Source: an uncultured Actinomyces sp.
GTDB taxonomy: Bacteria > Actinomycetota > Actinomycetes > Actinomycetales > Actinomycetaceae
Direction: 5' to 3'
DNA length: 14,130 bases
Assembly (NCBI GenBank): GCA_938030835.1
Contig: CALHID010000159.1
Location: 1 to 14,130, forward strand
Of the stretch, positions 7,672-13,677 are shown piece after piece. Every line of letters begins with the position of its first letter. The first letter of the stretch is position 1. Below the pieces are notes generated by a model that saw only the letters and a program-made list of their open reading frames with translations, did no database searches and was not told the DNA's origin. Both the position numbers and the translations under genes were made by a program.

Positions 7672-7677
7672 ATCCAT

Positions 7678-9861
7678 ATGACTGAAGAAGCAGCTCCTCT
7701 TGCCCCGCAGCGTTTTGGGTCGCGAGTTCGTTCCATTCATGGGGACTACTTTGACGACCCCTGGGATTGGCTGCGCGACCGTAATGATCCGCAGGTTGAG
7801 GCTCATATCCAGGCGGAAAACCGCTGGGCGGACAAGGTGTGCGAACCTACACGGGAATTGGTCGACACTCTTGTTTCAGAGTTCGATTCTTTCACTGCAC
7901 CGGTTGTGTATTCGGCTCCTCAGCGGATTGGTGACTGGTGGTACTTCCAGCGCCAATTCCACGAAGATTCCTACGCGAAGCATTATCGAGTTTCTGCCCT
8001 GCACTACACCGAAACCCCGGTGCTGGCAGAGAAGGAAGCCTTGGAAGGTGAGCAGCTTCTTCTTGACGAAAACCTGTGTGCCCAAGGTGAAGAGTTCTTC
8101 AAAGTCGGGGAATTGGTTCCAACCGCAGATGGACGCTTGATTGCTTGGTCTCGCGATACCGAAGGGGACGAACGCTGGACGTGGATCATTCAGGACGCAT
8201 CCAGCGGCGACATCGTTGACCAGGTCGTCAGTGGCGCGGGCTATGGCTTCGCGTGGGCGGCTGATTCACAGTCCTTCATCTACACGCGGGTTGATGAAGC
8301 GTGGCGCCAGTTCCAGCTCTGGCATCACCAAGTGGGCGCGAATATCGACGAGGATTCCCTGCTGTTGGAAGAGCCGGACGAGGCCTTCGATCTGTGGTTT
8401 TCCGCGTCGAATGACCCGTGGCACGTCGTTGTTCATTCGACCTCGACAACCAGTGGGGGTGCATGGCTGTGGGATCCTTATGCACCCAGCGTTCCGCCGC
8501 GACCCATTGTTGCCAAGCGTGATGATGTCCAGATCAACGTTGAGCCCGCAGGCGATCACCTGCTTGTCATCCACACGGCGCTTTCACGCGAAGGAAGTTT
8601 GGCATGCATTCCTTTGCCTGGGGAGGGCACGGTGGATTTGCTTGTGGACCCCGATCGCTGGGTAACGCTCTACACCGCCCGTGACGGTGAGCGCCTGAGC
8701 GATCTCGAGGCCTATCGCGATTTCTTCACCCTGTCCTACAGGCGTGACGCGCTCCCCCAAGCACGCTACTACCGGCGCAATCATCCTCTTGAAGTTATTG
8801 ATGGGAAACCGGTTCCGGCCTCGGATTGCAGTGATCTGTGGACACTCGGGGAAGAACTCAACGAAGAAGGCACGATCCGTAGCCTCTACCCCCTCAGTTC
8901 TGGGCGATTTGAAGACTGCCTTGTTCGTGTGGAGTATCAGAGCGTCCTGACCTCGCCCACCGTGGAAGAGCTTGATCTACGAACAGGGAAGTCGCGTATC
9001 CTCAAGGTCACTCAGGTTCCCAATTGGGATCCGTCTGATTTCACGGAAGAGCGAATGTGGGTGTGTGCTCGGGATGGGCACACACAGATTCCCGTGACCT
9101 TGGTTCACCGTCGCGATGCCCAGCCCGACGGGACTCACGCGGGGTGGATCCACGGTTACGGTTCCTACGAGGTTTCCTTTGACCCCGAGTTCGACATCTT
9201 GCGTCTTCCTGCCCTTAAACGAGGCGTCGTGCACGCAATCGCCCATATCCGTGGCGGTGGAGAAATGGGACGCGCATGGTACGAAGACGGCAAGAAACTG
9301 GTGAAAACGCACACCTTCACCGACTTCTTGGACGTTGCGAACTATCTGGTTGATTCCAGATGGGTTCACCCGGATCGTTTGATCGCCGAGGGTCGCAGCG
9401 CGGGGGGACTTCTCATGGGTGCAGTTACGAACGCACAGCCCGATCGTTTTGCTGCAGTGATCGCAGGAGTCCCTTTCGTTGACGCACTAACAACCATCTT
9501 GGATCCCTCACTTCCCCTGACTGTTGGTGAGTGGGAAGAGTGGGGTAATCCCATTGAAGATCCTGAGATCTACGCGCTCATGCGTTCCTACACCCCCTAT
9601 GAAAATGTCCGCCAGGGAGTGCGCTATCCAGCAATCATGGCAACGACCTCAATCAATGACACACGCGTCTTCTACGTTGAACCCCATAAGTGGGTTCAAC
9701 GTCTTCGACAAGCTACCGCTCAAGTCCACGATCAACCACCCATCGTGATCCGAACCGAAATGGTCGCTGGACACGCGGGCGCATCTGGACGCAAGGGGCG
9801 CTGGAATGCCAGGGCGCAAGAATTCGCCTTCGTACTGCACCAGGTCGGAATCACCAAGTAG
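7678..9861 (+). CDS. ptrB: Oligopeptidase B (S9A prolyl oligopeptidase family)
   Basis: A 727-residue cytosolic serine peptidase that cuts short peptides after Arg or Lys. Domain order is typical: an N-terminal catalytic segment with DYFDDPWDWLRDR, a beta-propeller (roughly 75-400), then the C-terminal alpha/beta-hydrolase domain. The triad is visible: Ser574 in EGRSAGGLL, Asp661 in SINDTRVFYVEPHKW, and His699 in AGHAGASGR. RGGGEMGRAWYEDGK is a family hallmark. GRSAGG and the size separate it from prolyl endopeptidase, which usually has GGSNGG. The start is ATG 7678, leaderless; an upstream in-frame ATG at 7618 would add 20 residues that overlap the promoter and the opposite gene's upstream region. 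RNase HI follows 11 bases after the stop, probably in the same transcript. Confidence 0.95.
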   Translation: MTEEAAPLAPQRFGSRVRSIHGDYFDDPWDWLRDRNDPQVEAHIQAENRWADKVCEPTRELVDTLVSEFDSFTAPVVYSAPQRIGDWWYFQRQFHEDSYAKHYRVSALHYTETPVLAEKEALEGEQLLLDENLCAQGEEFFKVGELVPTADGRLIAWSRDTEGDERWTWIIQDASSGDIVDQVVSGAGYGFAWAADSQSFIYTRVDEAWRQFQLWHHQVGANIDEDSLLLEEPDEAFDLWFSASNDPWHVVVHSTSTTSGGAWLWDPYAPSVPPRPIVAKRDDVQINVEPAGDHLLVIHTALSREGSLACIPLPGEGTVDLLVDPDRWVTLYTARDGERLSDLEAYRDFFTLSYRRDALPQARYYRRNHPLEVIDGKPVPASDCSDLWTLGEELNEEGTIRSLYPLSSGRFEDCLVRVEYQSVLTSPTVEELDLRTGKSRILKVTQVPNWDPSDFTEERMWVCARDGHTQIPVTLVHRRDAQPDGTHAGWIHGYGSYEVSFDPEFDILRLPALKRGVVHAIAHIRGGGEMGRAWYEDGKKLVKTHTFTDFLDVANYLVDSRWVHPDRLIAEGRSAGGLLMGAVTNAQPDRFAAVIAGVPFVDALTTILDPSLPLTVGEWEEWGNPIEDPEIYALMRSYTPYENVRQGVRYPAIMATTSINDTRVFYVEPHKWVQRLRQATAQVHDQPPIVIRTEMVAGHAGASGRKGRWNARAQEFAFVLHQVGITK

Positions 9862-9865
9862 AGGA
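9860..9865 (+). promoter_or_regulatory. Ribosome-binding site for the RNase HI fusion gene
   Basis: AGAGGA lies seven bases before ATG 9873 and overlaps the stop codon of oligopeptidase B. It selects ATG 9873 over the longer open frame back to 9690. A Shine-Dalgarno site on this operon-internal gene contrasts with the SD-less starts of several first genes. Confidence 0.7.
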
Positions 9866-9872
9866 ATTTTCT

Positions 9873-10790
9873 ATGACAATTACAGCTGCAGTAGACGGTT
9901 CTTCTCTGGGCAATCCTGGACCTGCTGGATGGGCATGGGTAATCTCAGAGGACTGTTGGGATGCGGGTGGGCGGCCCAGCGGTACCAACAATTTGGGCGA
10001 ACTCAATGCAGTCCTTGAACTCCTCAAAGCCACCGCTCAAGCAGGTTTAGCCGACGAAGATCTCCACATCCTCGCAGACTCTCAGTACGCGATCAATGTG
10101 ATCTCCAAGTGGTCACCGGGCTGGAAGAAGCGCGGGTGGGTCAAGGCCGATAAGAAACCCATTAAAAACCTCGAGCTTATTCAAGAAATCGACCGCGCCA
10201 TGCAGGGGCGCACAGTTACCTTCGAGTGGGTCAAGGGGCATGCCGGGCATCCGCTCAACGAGCGTGCCGATGACGCAGCGCGTTCCTGCGCGGAAGCTTA
10301 CCGCGATGGTCGCACTATTCCCACGGGGCCGGGGTTCACTTCACCTGCGGAAAGCACGGCGACGGAATTCGAACCCTCCACGCCCGCAGCTGATACTGCC
10401 TCGGCAGGCAGGGAAATTCCGGGAAACGCGACGGAGGTAGAAACGCCAGAAGAAGCACTCGAACGCCAATTCCTTGAAGCATGGCTTCGCGCAGACTCTC
10501 TTGCTCTCAAAGCGCTCGAAGCCCCCGGCTGCATACGCATCTGGCACAACGGTTCTCTTACCCAGGGTTTGGAAGGGCGCGCACCCGAACATCTGGAGTC
10601 CTCAAATTTCCAGGTCAACCGCCTGCAGGGCACAAGCAGCCATCACGACACCGCTGAAAGCTACCCGGATGCATGGGTCATCACCTACGTTCTAACGTGG
10701 ACGGGCGGAAAACTGCGCGAAAGCAGCACCTGGGTTGCGGGGAAGGAGGGGCCTCGGATCCTCATGCACCAGTCCTCACCAATCCGGTAG
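9873..10790 (+). CDS. rnhA: Ribonuclease HI fused to an NTF2/DUF4440-like domain
   Basis: A 305-residue, two-domain protein. Residues 1-147 are a complete RNase HI, which cuts the RNA strand of RNA-DNA hybrids during replication and repair. Active-site residues Asp8, Glu43, Asp69, His123 and Asp133 line up with E. coli D10, E48, D70, H124 and D134, and WSPGWKKRGWVKADKKP gives the basic handle region. A Pro/Glu/Thr/Ala-rich linker (about 148-190) leads to a C-terminal domain (about 191-305) whose start, ERQFLEAWLRADSLALKAL, and following strands resemble the NTF2-like DUF4440/SnoaL fold. Such a domain is not part of standard RNase HI (about 155 residues); it may bind a small ligand or mediate dimerisation. 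The second-domain call is by pattern only. Confidence 0.88.
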   Translation: MTITAAVDGSSLGNPGPAGWAWVISEDCWDAGGRPSGTNNLGELNAVLELLKATAQAGLADEDLHILADSQYAINVISKWSPGWKKRGWVKADKKPIKNLELIQEIDRAMQGRTVTFEWVKGHAGHPLNERADDAARSCAEAYRDGRTIPTGPGFTSPAESTATEFEPSTPAADTASAGREIPGNATEVETPEEALERQFLEAWLRADSLALKALEAPGCIRIWHNGSLTQGLEGRAPEHLESSNFQVNRLQGTSSHHDTAESYPDAWVITYVLTWTGGKLRESSTWVAGKEGPRILMHQSSPIR

Positions 10791-10791
10791 C

Positions 10792-10872
10792 GCGACCTTC
10801 CAGCGCGACGAACGATTACGATTCGGAGTTCACCTTCAGTACAAGACCGTCAAGGCCAACAAGGCCACCTGA
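10792..10872 (+). pseudogene. Possible remnant of a coding 3' end
   Basis: In the frame ending at TGA 10870-10872 the stretch reads protein-like, with QRDERLRFGVHLQYKTVK and a final ANKAT, and uses the AAG/GTC/AAC codons favoured by the next gene. It has no start codon or ribosome-binding site of its own; going upstream the frame merely overlaps the end of the RNase HI gene. It may be the last codons of a lost gene, or chance. It is the only such signal in the 132 bases between RNase HI and the gene at 10923. Confidence 0.3.
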
Positions 10873-10910
10873 ATAATCCTCATCGTTCACACAAAATCCC
10901 ATCACACACC

Positions 10911-10916
10911 AGGAGA
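10911..10916 (+). promoter_or_regulatory. Strong ribosome-binding site for the gene at 10923
   Basis: AGGAGA lies six bases before ATG 10923 in an A/C-rich leader. Together with the gene's narrow codon choice it suggests efficient translation. A promoter could not be placed confidently; TACGAT at 10817-10822 is one weak candidate. Confidence 0.75.
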
Positions 10917-10922
10917 ACACAC

Positions 10923-12017
10923 ATGAGCGCCCCCGAGCTCAACAAAATCCATTTCACCAACCCGAAGCTGTGGTCTAAGCGTAAGAAGATCATTGCGGCT
11001 ATCGTTGCAGCCGTTCTGGTTCTCGCGGGAATCACCACCGGCGTTGTAGTCTCTCGCGTCCAACACCAGAAGGAATGCCAGGCTCGCCAGGTAACCTTTA
11101 CCGAGAAGCTCTCTCAGTTGGATCAGTCCATCGGCAAGGCCCACGAAGCGTTGGCTACGGTCGATGAATCCGTCAAGGAAGGCGAAGGCTCCCGCCTCGC
11201 ACACACCGACGGCTTCACCGCTGCAACCGAAGGCCAGAGTGCAACCGCTGCTCTGACCGATGCTATCCACAAGGCTGAGGACGCTAAGAAGGCAGAAGCC
11301 GACAAGGATGGAGCGCAGGTCAAGTGCCTGAGCCAGCAGGACGTGACCGATGCTGAGGCAGCACTCAAGGCTGTCGAAGATCAGACTCAGTCGTTCACCA
11401 ACGCGCGTGATGCATACCGCCTCAAGAAGGCAACTGACGAAGCGAACTCCGCTATGGATACTGCAAAGTCGAACCTCGCTCAGGCTCAGAAGGACGCAGA
11501 CGAGCAGATCAAGATTGTTGACGAGGACTCGCAGATGGCCTCTGATGGCAACGTCAAGGCAGCATACGACGCTCTCAAGAACGTCAACAACGAGGCGAAC
11601 ACCCTCTCGACCACGGTAACTGCAACCTCTTACGATGAGGCTGTTGCATCCATCGAAAAGGCAAAAACTGTTAACCAGAAGGCGACTGATGTCAAGAATG
11701 CTCAGGAGTCGTTGAAGAACGCTATTGCCTCCTACCAGTCTGCAAAGGCGGCTCAAGCAGCAGCATCGCAGCGCCCATCATCTAACAGCGGATCACAGTC
11801 GCGCTCCTACTCGAATGGTGGCGGTTCTAGTTCTGGCTCCACTGGCGGATCATCCTCCTCCAACGGTGGCGGTTCTAGCGCCTCTAGCTCCGCTGGTAAC
11901 CAAAACCAAAGCAGGACTAGTGATGAAAGCTGGAAGCAATACGTGAAGAGCGGCAGTGAGATCAAACCTGGAATGCATTGCTACATTGTGGGTAAAGACC
12001 AATACCTCTGCTCCTGA
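10923..12017 (+). CDS. Single-pass coiled-coil envelope protein, Ser/Gly-rich
   Basis: A 364-residue protein I do not recognise. A short polar N-terminus with a basic SKRKK is followed by one membrane helix (about 23-43) with no lipobox, so the rest is probably outside the cell, anchored at the N-terminus. Residues about 50-280 are Ala/Lys/Glu/Asp/Gln-rich and look alpha-helical and coiled-coil. A Ser/Gly/Asn linker (about 285-335) with repeats such as SNGGGSSSGS leads to a small C-terminal segment ending YIVGKDQYLCS. Four cysteines (52, 135, 353, 363) could form disulphides outside the cell. Codons are strongly biased to AAG, AAC, ATC and GTC, suggesting high expression. It has a good Shine-Dalgarno site and its own terminator, so it is probably a single-gene unit. 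A cell-wall spacer or structural role is a guess. Confidence 0.8.
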   Translation: MSAPELNKIHFTNPKLWSKRKKIIAAIVAAVLVLAGITTGVVVSRVQHQKECQARQVTFTEKLSQLDQSIGKAHEALATVDESVKEGEGSRLAHTDGFTAATEGQSATAALTDAIHKAEDAKKAEADKDGAQVKCLSQQDVTDAEAALKAVEDQTQSFTNARDAYRLKKATDEANSAMDTAKSNLAQAQKDADEQIKIVDEDSQMASDGNVKAAYDALKNVNNEANTLSTTVTATSYDEAVASIEKAKTVNQKATDVKNAQESLKNAIASYQSAKAAQAAASQRPSSNSGSQSRSYSNGGGSSSGSTGGSSSSNGGGSSASSSAGNQNQSRTSDESWKQYVKSGSEIKPGMHCYIVGKDQYLCS

Positions 12018-12030
12018 TCCATACGTAACA

Positions 12031-12069
12031 AAGCCCCGTAGCACGGTCCACGACCTGCTACGGGGTTTC
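12031..12069 (+). terminator. Intrinsic terminator of the coiled-coil gene
   Basis: CCCCGTAGCA (12034-12043) pairs perfectly with 12056-12065. An inner GGTC/GACC stem extends it around a CAC loop, with one bulged C. TTTCATCATC follows. It lies 16 bases after the stop codon at 12017, the right place and shape for a factor-independent terminator. Confidence 0.8.
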
Positions 12070-12079
12070 ATCATCATGA

Positions 12080-12268
12080 CACCACGCACAACAAAACAAC
12101 AACAGTAAGTCCGGTTCGTCCTCCTCCGGTGGCGGTTCCAATACTTCCCCTGCTCCGGCACGCCAGTCCAACAATGGTGGTTCTGGCCGTATCGACCTCG
12201 GTCTCGGCCAAGCTGATCACCCCGGCATACGCCTCTCAGAGATCGACCGCCTCGACCGAGTAGAGTAG
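12080..12268 (+). pseudogene. Start-less remnant of a Ser/Gly-rich protein tail
   Basis: A 62-codon open stretch without a start codon, ending at TAG 12266-12268. It encodes NNSKSGSSSSGGGSNTSPA, then a run with QSNNGGSGRIDLGLG, and closes IRLSEIDRLDRVE. The Ser/Gly linker is close in style to residues 285-335 of the gene at 10923, but it lies beyond that gene's terminator and in another frame. I read it as a displaced or duplicated C-terminal segment of that gene or a lost paralogue. Its stop codon overlaps the -10 box of azlC, so the tail end of this remnant now serves as promoter DNA. Confidence 0.55.
12261..12266 (+). promoter_or_regulatory. -10 box for leaderless azlC
   Basis: TAGAGT followed by AGGGGA and ATG 12273 repeats the six-base leaderless layout, with the same hexamer as the patatin gene. 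AGGGGA directly abuts the ATG and so cannot act as a normally spaced Shine-Dalgarno site. The box overlaps the stop codon of the upstream remnant. Confidence 0.55.
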
Positions 12269-12272
12269 GGGA

Positions 12273-12980
12273 ATGCCGTCCTTAACCCGCGCGGAAATCC
12301 TCACCGGAATCCGCATGACCGCACCCATTGCGGCGGGCTATATTCCTCTGGGGATTGCATACGGCATTTTGGTCATGCAGCTTGGTATGCCCTGGTGGAT
12401 GGCACCGGCACTTTCTTTCGCTGCCTATTCAGGATCCGCGGAGCTCCTTGTCATTACTTTGGCGGCTTCGCACACCCCCATCGCCGTCATTGCGGTAACG
12501 ATGCTGCTCGTCAACTTCCGGCATCTCTTCTACGCGTTTTCCTTCCCTCTTCACCTCGTTGAGGGCAAGCTCGCGCGCCTATTTTCCATGTATGCCCTGG
12601 TTGATGAGGCCTACGCGATCACTGCTGCACGGCCCGAAGGCTGGACGAAGCCTCGTCTTCTTGCCATGCAAGTCACCTACAACGCGACATGGGTGGCCTC
12701 GGGACTAATTGGCGTTCTTGCGGGCTCGTTCATCCCCGCTCAGATCCAGGGATTAGATTTTGCCCTCACTGCACTGTTCATTACGTTGACCGTTGATTCA
12801 ATTCGCTCCCTCAAGGACATTCCCTCGGTCGTTTTGGCTGGCGGATCATTCCTCATCGCAATGCTGGCCTGGCCACAACAACGGCTTTTGCTTGCACTGC
12901 TGCTATTCGTCGCTTCCCTTGTGGTACGCCATGTGATGACGGAAAGCCATGTGATGACGGAAAGAGGTGAGGAGTCCTGA
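12273..12980 (+). CDS. azlC: AzlC-family branched-chain amino-acid exporter, large subunit
   Basis: A 235-residue integral membrane protein of the AzlC family (PF03591). Family features include APIAAGYIPLGIAYG near the N-terminus, SFAAYSGSAELLVI, and NFRHLFYAFSF followed by a helical C-terminal half; several hydrophobic helices are evident. AzlC works with the small AzlD subunit to export branched-chain amino acids or analogues, as shown for the BrnFE and AzlCD systems. azlD begins on the last base of this stop codon, so the two are translated together. The C-terminal tail contains an exact 18-bp tandem duplication giving HVMTESHVMTE, which lengthens the cytosolic tail. Confidence 0.93.
   Translation: MPSLTRAEILTGIRMTAPIAAGYIPLGIAYGILVMQLGMPWWMAPALSFAAYSGSAELLVITLAASHTPIAVIAVTMLLVNFRHLFYAFSFPLHLVEGKLARLFSMYALVDEAYAITAARPEGWTKPRLLAMQVTYNATWVASGLIGVLAGSFIPAQIQGLDFALTALFITLTVDSIRSLKDIPSVVLAGGSFLIAMLAWPQQRLLLALLLFVASLVVRHVMTESHVMTERGEES
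12929..12964 (+). repeat. Exact 18-bp tandem duplication in azlC
   Basis: CCATGTGATGACGGAAAG occurs twice in a row (12929-12946 and 12947-12964), in frame, so the AzlC tail reads HVMTESHVMTE. The copies show no divergence, which suggests a recent slippage event. The frame and the downstream azlD coupling are unaffected. Confidence 0.85.
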
Positions 12981-13309
12981 TGTCTCACTCACTCCCCTAC
13001 CTCCTTGGAATCCTCTTGGTCGTCTTCGTCATCGACTTCACCTTGCGCGCACTCCCCTTTAAAATCCTTGAACCGCTGCGCGAGTCCAGCTTCGTTCGGA
13101 ATATGGCCGTGTGGATGCCTCCGGGAATTTTGCTGATCCTTGTTCTGGCAACCCTGAGTGACAGCGCGGGCACTGCGGGCTCCCAGTGGTGGGCAGCCAT
13201 TGTCGCAACTGTCATCACTGTTGTTGTCCACCTGGCAACGAAACGGCGCCTCCTGTGGAGCGTCGGCTTGGGGACACTCAGCTACATCCTCATGCTGAAC
13301 TGGCTCTAG
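12980..13309 (+). CDS. azlD: AzlD-family branched-chain amino-acid exporter, small subunit
   Basis: A 109-residue protein with four hydrophobic helices (about 5-22, 41-60, 69-86, 91-108), matching the AzlD family (PF05437). The motif VIDFTLRALPFKILEPLR, with its Pro and basic residues after helix 1, is typical. It is the obligate partner of AzlC in an amino-acid export complex in the cytoplasmic membrane. Its ATG shares one base with the azlC stop (TGATG), and AGGAG at 12970-12974 lies five bases upstream, so translation is coupled. No regulator of the Lrp type is visible in the window. Confidence 0.93.
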   Translation: MSHSLPYLLGILLVVFVIDFTLRALPFKILEPLRESSFVRNMAVWMPPGILLILVLATLSDSAGTAGSQWWAAIVATVITVVVHLATKRRLLWSVGLGTLSYILMLNWL

Positions 13310-13403
13310 AAGCCGTACTTACGGTGCCCACGGCCGAGCCCGCGCCACGCCTCGGCCCGCACACCCCGCCGCGTTCGACGCCCCAGCCACCGCCTCGTCC
13401 CTC

Positions 13404-13461
13404 CACACGAAGTCAACAAAAGACACAGCTCGTTTCCAGTGACATTCACCAATTTCGTATG
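13404..13461. repeat. Dispersed 58-bp palindromic element, copy B
   Basis: The most decayed of the three copies: the left arm CACACGAAGTC and the inner AAAAGACACAG are intact, but the right arm ends AATTTCGTATG and only about 15 of 25 arm positions pair, plus some G-T wobbles. Same length and orientation as copies A and C. It lies 67 bases before copy C. Confidence 0.75.
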
Positions 13462-13528
13462 TCTTTTGGCACGGAATAGCAGTCACGGTGTCACGCGCCT
13501 TCCCGTCCTGCGCTTAACCGGCTACCTC

Positions 13529-13586
13529 CACACGAAGTCAGTAAAAGACACAGCTTGTTCCCTGCGACATTTACCGACTTCGTGTG
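13529..13586. repeat. Dispersed 58-bp palindromic element, copy C
   Basis: The best-preserved copy. CACACGAAGTC at the left pairs perfectly with GACTTCGTGTG at the right, and 21 of 25 arm positions pair around the 8-base loop CTTGTTCC. It lies 91 bases upstream of the iminopeptidase start. As RNA it would fold into a long hairpin. Confidence 0.85.
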
Positions 13587-13665
13587 ACATTGGGGGAGCG
13601 GCAGGCGGAACGGCGCCCGCAGCCGACTCCGCGGCGCACCCCGCACGCCGCGCGCTCCGCGGCGC

Positions 13666-13671
13666 TACCCT
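13666..13671 (+). promoter_or_regulatory. -10 box for leaderless proline iminopeptidase
   Basis: TACCCT is followed by six bases (TGTCCC) and ATG 13678. It matches TANNNT, and there is no Shine-Dalgarno site in the GC-rich leader. This repeats the layout seen before the other leaderless genes. Confidence 0.5.
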
Positions 13672-13677
13672 TGTCCC

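Larger units (their letters stand above)
13310..13677. other. Repeat-bearing intergenic region
   Basis: These 368 bases between azlD and the iminopeptidase gene hold no convincing gene. They contain a GC-rich stretch with a 7-bp hairpin (GGCCGAG 13332-13338 with CTCGGCC 13351-13357) that might end the azlCD transcript but lacks a T tract. Palindrome copies B and C follow, then a very GC-rich segment with an 11-bp direct repeat, CTCCGCGGCGC (13627-13637 and 13655-13665), whose second copy touches the -10 box of the next gene. Open frames across the region are low-complexity or antisense artefacts. Confidence 0.6.

Noticed and set aside
7618..7677. Twenty-residue N-terminal extension of oligopeptidase B
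   Set aside because: It would cover the -10 box at 7666-7671, is not family-like and reads across the divergent promoter; ATG 7678 fits the leaderless pattern.
9690..9872. Upstream extension of the RNase HI frame
   Set aside because: It overlaps the catalytic end of oligopeptidase B in another frame; AGAGGA and the RNase HI N-terminus mark ATG 9873.
10902..11756. 284-codon minus-strand open frame opposite the coiled-coil gene
   Set aside because: Long antisense frame created by the narrow codon use of the sense gene; Leu/Val/Ser/Cys-rich with no domain and no credible upstream signals.
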